Shown here piece by piece: positions 11,280 through 24,000 of a DNA stretch of 64,000 nt. Under the pieces are notes generated by a model that worked only from the letters and a program-made list of their open reading frames with translations, made no database searches and was not told the origin of the DNA. The stretch's first letter is position 1. Each line of letters begins with the position of its first letter. The position numbers were made by a program, and so were the translations under genes. The DNA is from Aurelia coerulea (taxonomy: Eukaryota; Cnidaria; Scyphozoa; Semaeostomeae; Ulmaridae): assembly GCA_039566865.1 (NCBI GenBank), contig CM076943.1:15486001-15550000 (forward strand), in the 5' to 3' direction.

Positions 11280-12595
11280 ACTATTTTAGAAACAGAGATA
11301 TTGAGTTTTAAACATAGTGCCATAGATGCGAGAATTTGGTAGAGAATCACTACCACCGAAAAGCATCTATTCAATTAAGGCAGAGAGAATCATCAATTGA
11401 TTTCTAATAGCAATGTTCCGATGCATAATTGAACGCTGAGTTCAAAAAAGTCATTCAGAACTCTGTAACTATTTTAGGAACAGAGATATTGAGCTTTAAA
11501 CAGAGTGCAATATATGCGAGAATTTGGTAGAGAATCACTACCACTGAAAAGCATCTATTCCATTAACGCAGAGAAAATCATCAATGGATTTCTAATAGCA
11601 ATGTTCCGATGCATAGTAGAACGCTGAGTTCAAAAGAGTCATTCAGAACTCTGTAACTATTTTAGGAACAGAGATATTGAGCTTTAAACAGAGTGCAATA
11701 GATGCGAGAATTTGGTAGAGAATCACTACCACTGAAAAGCATCTATTCCATTAAGGCAGACAGAATCATCAATTTGTTTCTAATAGCAATGTTCCGATGC
11801 ATAATAGAACGCTGAGTTCAAAAAAGTCATTCAGAACTCTGTAACTATTTTAGGAACAGAGATATTGAGCTTTAAACAGAGTGCAATAGATGCGAGAATT
11901 TGGTAGAGAATCACTACCACTGAAAAGCATCTATTCCATTAAGGCAGAGAGAATCATCAATTGATTTCTAATAGCAATGTTCCGATGCATAGTAGAACGC
12001 TGAGTTCAAAAGAGTCATTCAGAACTCTGTAACTATTTTAGGAACAGAGATATTGAGCTTTAAACAGAGTGCAATAGATGCGAGAATTTGGTAGAGAATC
12101 ACTACCACTGAAAAGCATCTATTCCATTAAGGCAGAGAGAATCATCAATTTATTTCTAATAGCAATGTTCCGATGCAAAATTAAACGCTGAGTTCAAAAA
12201 AGTCATTCAGAACTCTGTAACTATTTTAGGAACAGAGATATTGAGCTTTAAACAGAGTGCAATATATGCGATAATTTTGTAGAGAATCACTACCATTGAA
12301 AAGCATCTATTCCATTAACGCAGAGAGAATCATCAATTGATTTCTAATAGCAATGTTCCGATGCATAATAGAACGCTGAGTTCAAAAAAGTCATTCAGAA
12401 CTCTGTAACTATTTTAGGAACAGAGATATTGAGTTTTAAACATAGTGCAATAGATGCGAGAATTTGGTAGAGAATCACTACCACCGAAAAGCATCTATTC
12501 AATTAAGGCAGAGAGAATCATCAATTGATTTCTAATAGCAATGTTCCGATGCATAATTGAACGCTGAGTTCAAAAAAGTCATTCAGAACTCTGTA
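11280..12595. repeat. Seven-monomer HOR, copy 4, with an inserted monomer and truncated end
   Basis: B-C-D-E start at 11280, 11468, 11656 and 11844, with the C marker at 11579. A monomer not found in the other copies then sits at 12032-12219, tagged by GATGCAAAATTAAACG. F (12220) and G (12408) follow, but A is missing: the array passes at 12596 into a different, less ordered sequence. The HOR therefore ends here after a one-monomer insertion and loss of its last monomer. Confidence 0.85.
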
Positions 12596-15500
12596 ACTAT
12601 TTTAGGAACAGAGATATTGAGCTTTAAACAGAGTGCAATAGATGCGATAATTTGGTAGAAATTCACTACCACTGAAAAGCATCTATTCCATTAAGGCAGA
12701 GAGAATCATCAATTGATTTCTAATAGCAATGTTCCGATGCATAATTGAACGCTGAGTTCACAAAAGTCATTCAGAACTCTGTAACTATTTTAGGACCAGA
12801 GATATTGAGCTTTAAACAGAGTGCAATAGATGCGAGAATTTGGTAGAGAATCACTACCACTGAAAAGCATCTATTCCATAATGGCAGAGAGAATCATCAA
12901 TTTATTTCTAATAGCAATGTTCCGATGCATAATTGAACGCTGAGTTCAAAAAAGTCATTCAGAACTCTGTAACTATTTTAGGAACAGAGATATTGAGTTT
13001 TAAACATAGTGCAATAGATGCGAGAATTTGGTAGAGAATCACTACCACCGAAAAGCATCTATTCAATTAAGGCAGAGAGAATCATCAATTGATTTCTAAT
13101 AGCAATGTTCCGATGCATAATTGAACGCTGAGTTCAAAAAAGTCATTCAGAACTCTGTAACTATTTTAGGAACAGAGATATTGAGCTTTAAACAGAGTGC
13201 AATATATGCGAGAATTTGGTAGAGAATCACTACCACTGAAAAGCATCTATTCCATTAAGGCAGAGAGAATCATCAATTTATTTCTAATAGCAATGTTCCG
13301 ATACATAATTGAACGCTGAGTTCAAAAAAGTCATTCAAATCTCTGTAACTATTTTAGGACCAGAGATATTGAGCTTTAAACAGAGTGCAATAGATGCGAG
13401 AATTTGGTAGAGAATCACTACCACTGAAAAGCATCTATTCCATTAACGCAGAGAGAATCATCAATGGATTTCTAATAGCAATGTTCCGATGCATAGTAGA
13501 ACGCTGAGTTCAAAAGAGTCATTCAGAACTCTGTAACTATTTTAGGAACAGAGATATTGAGCTTTAAACAGAGTGCAATATATGCGAGAATTTGGTAGAG
13601 AATCACTACCACTGAAAAGCATCTATTCCATTAAGGCAGAGAGAATCATCAATTTATTTCTAATAGCAATGTTCCGATGCATAATTGAACGCTGAGTTCA
13701 AAAAAGTCATTCAGAACTCTGTAACTATTTTAGGAACAGAGATATTGAGCTTTAAACAGAGTGCAATATATGCGAGAATTTGGTAGAGAATCACTACCAC
13801 TGAAAAGCATCTATTCCATTAAGGCAGAGAGAATCATCAATTTATTTCTAATAGCAATGTTCCGATGCATAATTGAACGCTGAGTTCAAAAAAGTCATTC
13901 AGAACTCTGTAACTATTTTAGGATCAGAGATATTGAGCTTTAAACAGAGTGCAATAGATGCGAGAATTTGGTAGAGAATAACTACCACTGAAAAGCATCT
14001 ATTCCATTAACGCAGAGAGAATCATCAATGGATTTCTAATAGCAATGTTCCGATGCATAATAGAACGCTGAGTTCAAAAAAGTCATTCAGAACTCTGTAA
14101 CTATTTTAGGAACAGAGATATTGAGCTTTAAACAGAGTGAAATAGATGCGAGAATTTGGTAGAGAATCACTACCACTGAAAAGCATCTATTCCATTAAGG
14201 CAGAGAGAATCATCAATTGATTTCTAATAGCAATGTTCCGATGCATAGTAGAACGCTGAGTTCAAAAAAGTCATTCAGAACTCTTTAACTATTTTAGGAA
14301 CAGAGATATTGAGCTTTAAACAGAGTGCAATAGATGTGAGAATTTAGTAGAGAATCACTACCACCGAAAAGCATCTATTCAATTAAGGCAGAGAGAATCA
14401 TCAATTGATTTCTAATAGCAATGTTCCAATGCATAATAGAACGCTGAGTTCAAAAAAGTCATTGAGAACTCTGTAACTATTTTAGGAACAGAGATATTGA
14501 ATTTTAAACAGAGTGCAATAGATGCGAGAATTTGGTAGAGAATCACTACCACTGAAAAGCATCTATTCCATTAAGGCAGAGAGAATCATCAATTTATTTG
14601 TAATAGCAATGTTCCGATGCATAATGGAACGCTGAGTTCAAAAACGTCATTCAGAACTCTGTAACTATTTTAGGACCAGAGATATTGAGCTTTAAACAGA
14701 GTGCAATAGATGCGAGAATTTGGTAGAGAATCACTACCACTGAAAAGCATCTATTCCATAATGGCAGAGAGAATCATCAATTGAATTCTAATAGCAATGT
14801 TTCGATGCATAATTAAACGCTGAATTCAAAACAGTCATTCAGAACTCTGTAACTATTTTAAAACCAGAGATATTGAGCTTTAAACAGAGTGCAATAGATG
14901 CGATAATTTTGTAGAGAATCACTACCACTGAAAAGCATCTATTCCATTAACGCAGAGAGAATCATCAATTGATTTCTAATAGCAATGTTCCGATGCATAA
15001 TTAAACGCTGAGTTCAAAAAAGTCATTCAGAACTCTGTAACTATTTTAGGAACAGAGATATTGAGCTTTAAACAGAGTGCAATAGATTCGAGAATTTGAT
15101 AGAGAATCACTACCACCGAAAAGCATCTATTCAATTAAGGCAGAGAGAATCATCAATTGATTTCTAATAGCAATGTTCCGATGCATAATAGAACGCTGAG
15201 TTCAAAAAAGTCATTCAGAACTCTGTAACTATTTTAGGAACAGAGATATTGAATTTTAAACAGAGTGCAATAGATGCGAGAATTTGGTAGAGAATCACTA
15301 CCACTGAAAAGCATCTATTCCATTAAGGCAGAGAGAATCATCAATTGATTTCTAATAGCAATGTTCCAATGCATAATAGAACGCTGAGTTCAAAAAAGTC
15401 ATTCAGAACTCTGTAACTTTTTTAGAAACAGAGATATTGAGCTTTAAACAGAGTGCAATAGATGCGAGAATTTGGTAGAGAATCACTACCACTGAAAAGC

Positions 15501-18500
15501 ATCTATTCCATAATGGCAGAGAGAATCATCAATTGATTTCTAATAGCAATGTTTTGATGCATAATTAAACGCTGAATTCAAAACAGTCATTCAGAACTCT
15601 GTAACTATTTTAAGACCAGAGATATTGAGCTTTAAACAGAGTGCAATAGATGCGATAATTTTGTAGAGAATCACTACCACTGAAAAGCATCTACTCCATT
15701 AAGGCAGAGAGAATCATCAATTGATTTTTAATAGCAATGTTCCAATGCATAATTGAACGCTGAGTTCACAAAAGTCATTCAGAACTCTGTAACTGTTTTA
15801 AAAACAGAGATATTGAGCTTTAAACAGAGTGCAATAGATGCGAGAATTTGGTAGAGAATCACTACCACTGAAAAGCATCTATTCCATTAAGGCAGAGAGA
15901 ATCATCAATTTATTTGTAATAGCAATGTTCCGATGCATAATTGAACGCTGAGTTCAAAAACGTCATTCAGAACTCTGTAACTATTTTAGGAACAGAGATA
16001 TTGAGCTTTAAACAGAGTGCAATAGATGCGAGAATTTGGTAGAGAATCACTACCACTGAAAAGCATCTATTCCATTAAGGCAGAGAGAATCATCAATTTA
16101 TTTCTAATAGCAATGTTCCAATGCATAATTGAACGCTGAGTTCAAAAAAGTCATTCAGAACTCTGTAACTATTTTAGGAACAGAGATATTGAGCTTTAAA
16201 CAGAGTGCAATAGATGCGAGAATTTGGTAGAGAATCACTACCACTGAAAAGCATCTATTCCATTAAGGCAGAGAGAATCATCAATTTATTTCTAATAGCA
16301 ATTTTCCGATGCATAATTGAACGCTGAGTTCACAAAAGTCATTCAGAACTCTGTAACTATTTTAGAAACAGAGATATTGAGCTTTAAACAGAGTGCAATA
16401 GATGCGAGAATTTGGTAGAGAATCACTACCACTGAAAAGCATCTATTCCATAATGGCAGAGAGAATCATCAATTGATTTCTAATAGCAATGTTCCGATGC
16501 ATAATTAAACGCTGAGTTCAAAAAAGTCATTCAGAACTCTGTAACTATTTTAAGACCAGAGATATTGAGCTTTAAACAGAGTGCAATAGATGCGATAATT
16601 TTGTAGAGAATCACTACCACTGAAAAGCATCTATTCCATTAAGGCAGAAAGAATCATCAATTGATTTCTAATAGCAATGTTCCGATGCATAATTAAACGC
16701 TGAGTTCAAAAAAGTCATTCAGAACTCTGTAACTATTTTAGGAACAGAGATATTGAGCTTTAAACAGAGTGCAATAGATTCGAGAATTTGGTAGAGAATC
16801 ACTACCACCGAAAAGCATCTATTCAATTAAGGCAGAAAGAATCATCAATTGATTTCTAATAGCAATGTTCCGATGCATAATAGAACGCTGAGTTCAAAAA
16901 AGTCATTCAGAACTCTGTAACTATTTTAGGAACAGAGATATTGAATTTTAAACAGAGTGCAATAGATGCGAGAATTTGGTAGAGAATCACTACCACTGAA
17001 AAGCATCTATTCCATTAAGGCAGAGAGAATCATCAATTTATTTCTAATAGCAATGTTTCGATGCATAATTAAACGCTGAATTCAAAACAGTCATTCAGAA
17101 CTCTGTAACTATTTTAGGACCAGAGATATTGAGCTTTAAACAGAGTGCAATAGATGCGATAATTTTGTAGAGAATCACTACCACTGAAAAGCATCTATTC
17201 CATTAACGCAGAGAGAATCATCAATTGATTTCTAATAGCAATGTTCCGATGCATAATTAAACGCTGAGTTCAAAAAAGTCATTCAGAACTCTGTAACTAT
17301 TTTAGGAACAGAGATATTGAGCTTTAAACAGAGTGCAATAGATTCGAGAATTTGGTAGAGAATCACTACCACCGAAAAGCATCTATTCAATTAAGGCAGA
17401 AAGAATCATCAATTGATTTCTAATAGCAATGTTCCGATGCATAATAGAACGCTGAGTTCAAAAAAGTCATTCAGAACTCTGTAACTATTTTAGGAACAGA
17501 GATATTGAATTTTAAACAGAGTGCAATAGATGCGAGAATTTGGTAGAGAATCACTACCACTGAAAAGCATCTATTCCATTAAGGCAGAGAGAATCATCAA
17601 TTTATTTCTAATAGCAATGTTCCGATGCATAATTGAACGCTGAGTTCAAAAAAGTCATTCAGAACTCTGTAACTATTTTAGGAACAGAGATATTGAGCTT
17701 TAAACAGAGTGCAATAGATGCGAGAATTTGGTAGAGAATCACTACCACTGAAAAGCATCTATTCCATTAACGCAGAGAGAATCATCAATTGATTTCTAAT
17801 AGCAATGTTCCAATGCATAATAGAACGCTGAGTTCAAAAAAGTCATTCAGAACTCTGTAACTATTTTAGAAACAGAGATATTGAGCTTTAAACAGAGTGC
17901 AATAGATGCGAGAATTTGGTAGAGAATCACTACCACTGAAAAGCATCTATTCCATAATGGCAGAGAGAATCATCAATTGATTTCTAATAGCAATGTTTCG
18001 ATGCATAATTAAACGCTGAATTCAAAACAGTCATTCAGAACTCTGTAACTATTTTAAGACCAGAGATATTGAGCTTTAAACAGAGTGCAATAGATGCGAT
18101 AATTTTGTAGAGAATCACTACCACTGAAAAGCATCTATTCCATTAACGCAGAGAGAATCATCAATTGATTTCTAATAGCAATGTTCCGATGCATAATTGA
18201 ATGCTGAGGTCAAAAAAGTCATTCAGAACTCTGTAAGTATTTTAGGAACAGAGATATTGAGCTTTAAATAGAGTGCAATAGATTCGAGAATTTGGTAGAG
18301 AATCACTACCACCGAAAAGCATCTATTCAATTAAGGCAGAGAGAATCATCAATTGATTTCTAATAGCAATGTTCCGATGCATAATAGAACGCTGAGTTCA
18401 AAAAAGTCATTCAGAACTCTGTAACTATTTTAGGAACAGAGATATTGAATTTTAAACAGAGTGCAATAGATGCGAGAATTTGGTAGAGAATCACTACCAC

Positions 18501-18611
18501 TGAAAAGCATCTATTCCATTAAGGCAGAGAGAATCATCAATTTATTTCTAATAGCAATGTTCCGATGCATAATTGAACGCTGAGTTCAAAAAAGTCATTC
18601 AGAACTCTGTA

Positions 18612-18799
18612 ACTATTTTAGGAACAGAGATATTGAGCTTTAAACAGAGTGCAATAGATGCGAGAATTTGGTAGAGAATCACTACCACTGAAAAGCATCT
18701 ATTCCATTAAGACAGAGAGAATCATGAATTTATTTCTAATAGCAATATACCGATGCATACGTGAACGCTGAGTTCACAAAAGTCATTCAGAATGCTGTA
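18612..18799. repeat. Locally divergent monomer
   Basis: The second half of this monomer (about 18,710-18,802) carries a cluster of changes not seen together elsewhere in the window: TTAAGACAG, ATCATGAATT, GCAATATACC, GCATACGTGAAC, TTCACAAAAG, AGAATGCTG and the following TAAATATTTTAG. The first half is ordinary. Density is about eight to ten changes in some 90 bp, against only a few per monomer in neighbours. Confidence 0.75.
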
Positions 18800-20679
18800 A
18801 ATATTTTAGAAACAGAGATATTGAGCTTTAAACAGAGTGCAATAGATGCGAGAATTTGGTAGAGAATCACTACCACTGAAAAGCATCTATTCCATAATGG
18901 CAGAGAGAATCATCAATTGATTTCTAATAGCAATGTTTCGATGCATAATTAAACGCTGAATTCAAAACAGTCATTCAGAACTCTGTAACTATTTTAAGAC
19001 CAGAGATATTGAGCTTTAAACTGAGTGCAATAGATGCGATAATTTTGTAGAGAATCACTACCACTGAAAAGCATCTATTCCATTAACGCAGAGAGAATCA
19101 TCAATTGATTTCTAATAGCAATGTTCCGATGCATAATTAAACGCTGAGTTCAAAAAAGTCATTCAGAACTCTGTAACTATTTTAGGAACAGAGATATTGA
19201 GCTTTAAACAGAGTGCAATAGATTCGAGAATTTGGTAGAGAATCACTACCACCGAAAAGCATCTATTCAATTAAGGCAGAGAGAATCATCAATTGATTTC
19301 TAATAGCAATGTTCCGATGCATAATAGAACGCTGAGTTCAAAAAAGTCATTCAGAACTCTGTAACTATTTTAGGAACAGAGATATTGAATTTTAAACAGA
19401 GTGCAATAGATGCGAGATATTGGTAGAGAATCACTACCACTGAAAAGCATCTATTCCATTAAGGCAGAGAGAATCATCAATTTATTTCTAATAGCAATGT
19501 TCCGATGCATAATTGAACGCTGAGTTCAAAAAAGTCATTCAGAACTCTGTAACTATTTTAGGACCAGAGATATTGAGCTTTAAACAGAGTGCAATAGATG
19601 CGAGAATTTGGTAGAGAATCACTACCACTGAAAAGCATCTATTCCATAATGGCAGAGAGAATCATCAATTGATTTCTAATAGCAATGTTTCGATGCATAA
19701 TTAAACGCTGAATTCAAAACAGTCATTCAGAACTCTGTAACTATTTTAAGACCAGAGATATTGAGCTTTAAACTGAGTGCAATAGATGCGATAATTTTGT
19801 AGAGAATCACTACCACTGAAAAGCATCTATTCCATTAAGGCAGAGAGAATCATCAATTGATTTCTAATAGCAATGTTCCGATGCATAATTAAACGCTGAG
19901 TTCAAAAAAGTCATTCAGAACTCTGTAACTATTTTAGGAACAGAGATATTGAGCTTTAAACAGAGTGCAATAGATGCGAGAATTTGGTAGAGAATCACTA
20001 CCACCGAAAAGCATCTATTCAATTAAGGCAGAGAGAATCATCAATTGATTTTTAATAGCAATGTTCCGATGCATAATAGAACGCTGAGTTCAAAAAAGTC
20101 ATTCAGAACTCTGTAACTATTTTAGGAACAGAGATATTGAATTTTAAACAGAGTGCAATAGATGCGAGAATTTGGTAGAGAATCACTACCACTGAAAAGC
20201 ATCTATTCCATAATGGCAGACAGAATCATCAATTTGTTTCTAATAGCAATGTTCCGATGCATAATTAAACGCTGAATTCAAAAACGTCATTCAGAACTCT
20301 GTAACTATTTTAGGAACAGAGATATTGAGCTTTAAACAGAGTGCAATATATGCGAGAATTTGGTAGAGAATCACTACCACTGAAAAGCATCTATTCCATT
20401 AAGGCAGACAGAATCATCAATTTGTTTCTAATAGCAATGTTCCGATGCATAATGGAACGCTGAGTTCAAAAACGTCATTCAGAACTCTGTAACTATTTTA
20501 GGAACAGAGATATTGAGCTTTAAACAGAGTGCAATAGATGCGAGAATTTGGTAGAGAATCACTACCACTGAAAAGCATCTATTCCATAATGGCAGAGAGA
20601 ATCATCAATTGATTTCTAATAGCAATGTTTCGATGCATAATTAAACGCTGAATTCAAAAACGTCATTCAGAACTCTGTA

Positions 20680-20866
20680 ACTATTTTAGGACCAGAGATA
20701 TTGAGCTGTAAACAGAGTCGATAGATGCGATAATTTTGTAGAGAATCACTACCACTGAAAAGCATCTATTCCATTAACGCAGAGAGAATCATCAATTGAT
20801 TTCTAATAGCAATGTTCCGATGCATAATTAAACGCTGAGTTCAAAAAAGTCATTCAGAACTCTGTA
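20680..20866. repeat. 187-bp P-type monomer with 1-bp deletion
   Basis: It reads GAGCTGTAAACAGAGTCGATAG where the usual sequence has GAGCTTTAAACAGAGTGCAATAG. One base is lost and the TTTAAA site is destroyed. The next start falls at 20867. Confidence 0.85.
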
Positions 20867-21054
20867 ACTATTTTAGGAACAGAGATATTGAGCTTTAAAC
20901 AGAGTGCAATAGATTCGAGAATTTGGTAGAGAATCACTACCACCGAAAAGCATCTATTCAATTAAGGCAGAGAGAATCATCAATTGATTTCTAATAGCAA
21001 TGTTCCGATGCATAATAGAACGCTGAGTTCAAAAAAGTCATTCAGAACTCTGTA

Positions 21055-24000
21055 ACTATTTTAGGAACAGAGATATTGAATTTTAAACAGAGTGCAATAG
21101 ATGCGAGAATTTGGTAGAGAATCACTACCACTGAAAAGCATCTATTCCATTAAGGCAGACAGAATCATCAATTTGTTTCTAATAGCAATGTTCCGATGCA
21201 TAATGGAACGCTGAGTTCAAAAACGTCATTCAGAACTCTGTAACTATTTTAGGAACAGAGATATTGAGCTTTAAACAGAGTGCAATATATGCGAGAATTT
21301 GGTAGAGAATCACTACCACTGAAAAGCATCTATTCCATTAAGGCAGACAGAATCATCAATTTGTTTCTAATAGCAATGTTCCGATGCATAATGGAACGCT
21401 GAGTTCAAAAACGTCATTCAGAACTCTGTAACTATTTTAGGAACAGAGATATTGAGCTTTAAACAGAGTGCAATATATGCGAGAATTTGGTAGAGAATCA
21501 CTACCATTGAAAAGCATCTATTCCATTAAGGCAGAGAGAATCATCAATTTATTTCTAATAGCAATGTTCCGATGCATAATGGAACGCTGAGTTCAAAAAG
21601 GTCATTCAGAACTCTGTAGCTACTTTAGGAACAGAGATATTGAGCTTTAAACAGAGTGCAATATATGCGAGAATTTGGTAGAGAATCACTACCACTGAAA
21701 AGCATCTATTCCATTAAGGCAGAGAGAATCATCAATTTATTTCTAATAGCAATGTTCCGATGCATAATTGAACGCTGAGTTCAAAAAAGTCATTCAGAAC
21801 TCTGTAACTATTTTAGGAACAGAGATATTGAGCTTTAAACAGAGTGCAATAGATGCGAGAATTTGGTAGAGAATCACTACCATCGAATAACATCTATTCC
21901 ATTAAGGCAGAGAAAATCATCGGATTATTTCTAATAGCAATGTTCCGATGCATAATAGAACGCTGAGTTCAAAAAAGTCATTCAGAACTCTGTAACTATT
22001 TTAGGAACAGAGATATTGAGCTTTAAACAGAGTGCAATAGATGCGAGAATTTGGTAGAGAATCACTACCACTGAAAAGCATCTATTCCATAAAGGCAGAG
22101 AGAATCATCAATTGATTTCTAATAGCAATGTTCCGATGCATAGTAGAACGCTGAGTTCAAAAGAGTCATTCAGAACTCTGTAACTATTTTAGGAACAGAG
22201 ATATTGAGCTTTAAACAGAGTGCAATAGATGGGAGAATTTGGTAGAGAATCACTACCACTGAAAAGCATCTATTCCATTAAGGCAGAGAGAATCATCAAT
22301 TGATTTCTAATAGCAATGTTCCGATGCATAATAGAACGCTGAGTTCAAAAAAGTCATTCAGAACTCTGTAACTATTTTAGGAACAGAGATATTGAGCTTT
22401 AAACAGAGTGCAATAGATGCGAGAATTTGGTAGAGAATCACTACCACCGAAAAGCATCTATTCAATTAAGGCAGAGAGAATCATCAATTGATTTTTAATA
22501 GCAATGTTCCGATGCATAATAGAACGCTGAGTTCAAAAAAGTCATTCAGAACTCTGTAACTATTTTAGGAACAGAGATATTGAGCTTTAAACAGAGTGCA
22601 ATAGATGCGAGAATTTGGTAGAGAATCACTACCACCGAAAAGCATCTATTCAATTAAGGCAGAGAGAATCATCAATTGATTTCTAATAGCAATGTTCCGA
22701 TGCATAATAGAACGCTGAGTTCAAAAAAGTCATTCAGAACTCTGTAACTATTTTAGGAACAGAGATATTGAATTTTAAACAGAGTGCAATAGATGCGAGA
22801 ATTTGGTAGAGAATCACTACCACTGAAAAGCATCTATTCCATTAAGGCAGACAGAATCATCAATTTGTTTCTAATAGCAATGTTCCGATGCATAATGGAA
22901 CGCTGAGTTCAAAAACGTCATTCAGAACTCTGTAACTATTTTAGGAACAGAGATATTGAGCTTTAAACAGAGTGCAATATATGCGAGAATTTGGTAGAGA
23001 ATCACTACCACTGAAAAGCATCTATTCCATTAAGGCAGACAGAATCATCAATTTGTTTCTAATAGCAATGTTCCGATGCATAATGGAACGCTGAGTTCAA
23101 AAACGTCATTCAGAACTCTGTAACTATTTTAGGAACAGAGATATTGAGCTTTAAACAGAGTGCAATATATGCGAGAATTTGGTAGAGAATCACTACCACT
23201 GAAAAGCATCTATTCCATTAAGGCAGAGAGAATCATCAATTTATTTCTAATAGCAATGTTCCGATGCATAATGGAACGCTGAGTTCAAAAACGTCATTCA
23301 GAACTCTGTAACTATTTTAGGAACAGAGATATTGAGCTTTAAACAGAGTGCAATATATGCGAGAATTTGGTAGAGAATCACTACCACTGAAAAGCATCTA
23401 TTCCATTAAGGCAGAGAGAATCATCAATTTATTTCTAATAGCAATGTTCCGATGCATAATTGAACGCTGAGTTCAAAAAAGTCATTCAGAACTCTGTAAC
23501 TATTTTAGGAACAGAGATATTGAGCTTTAAACAGAGTGCAATAGATGCGAGAATTTGGTAGAGAATCACTACCACCGAAAAGCATCTATTCCATTAAGGC
23601 AGAGAGAATCATCAATTGATTTCTAATAGCAATGTTCCAATGCATAATAGAACGCTGAGTTCAAAAAAGTCATTCAGAACTCTGTAACTATTTTAGGAAC
23701 AGAGATATTGAGCTTTAAACAGAGTGCAATATATGCGAGAATTTGGTAGAGAATCACTACCACTGAAAAGCATCTATTCCATTAAGGCAGACAGAATCAT
23801 CAATTTGTTTCTAATAGCAATGTTCCGATGCATAATGGAACGCTGAGTTCAAAAACGTCATTCAGAACTCTGTAACTATTTTAGGAACAGAGATATTGAG
23901 CTTTAAACAGAGTGCAATATATGCGAGAATTTGGTAGAGAATCACTACCACTGAAAAGCATCTATTCCATTAAGGCAGACAGAATCATCAATTTGTTTCT

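Larger units (their letters stand above)
1..12595. repeat. Satellite domain 1: strict 188-bp register, several HORs
   Basis: All monomers here are 188 bp except one of 187 bp at 1129-1315. Diagnostic types recur. A has AATATATGCG with GATGTATAA. B has GAGTTTTAAACATAGTGCC. G is like B but with GTGCAATAG. P has GATAATTTTG, often with GGACCAG. I has GGACCAG, TTAACGC and ATCAATGGAT. J has TTAAACGC after GCATAA or GCATAC. C has TTAACGC, GAAAATC and CATAGTAG. The types are arranged as a six-monomer, then a two-monomer, then a seven-monomer unit. Domain 1 lacks the 190- and 198-bp monomers of domain 3. No genes are present. Confidence 0.85.
14664..21054. repeat. Q-P-S-L higher-order repeat zone (4- to 5-monomer units)
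   Basis: The order Q, P, S, L recurs with Q at 14664, 16356, 17860, 18800, 19552 and 20492, and a Q-P fragment at 15416. L starts lie at 15228, 16920, 17484, 18424, 19364, 20116 and 21055. A fifth monomer (T, with ATCAATTTATT) follows L at 17672 and 18612, giving two clean 940-bp units between 17484 and 19364. Elsewhere the unit is four monomers (19364 to 20116, 752 bp) or three (16920 to 17484, 564 bp). Copy length thus varies by whole monomers, as expected from unequal exchange in register. Confidence 0.75.

Noticed and set aside
12596..14663. Non-satellite boundary sequence between domains 1 and 2
   Set aside because: The 188-bp register continues unbroken through this stretch. Only the monomer types are less ordered, with some private substitutions.
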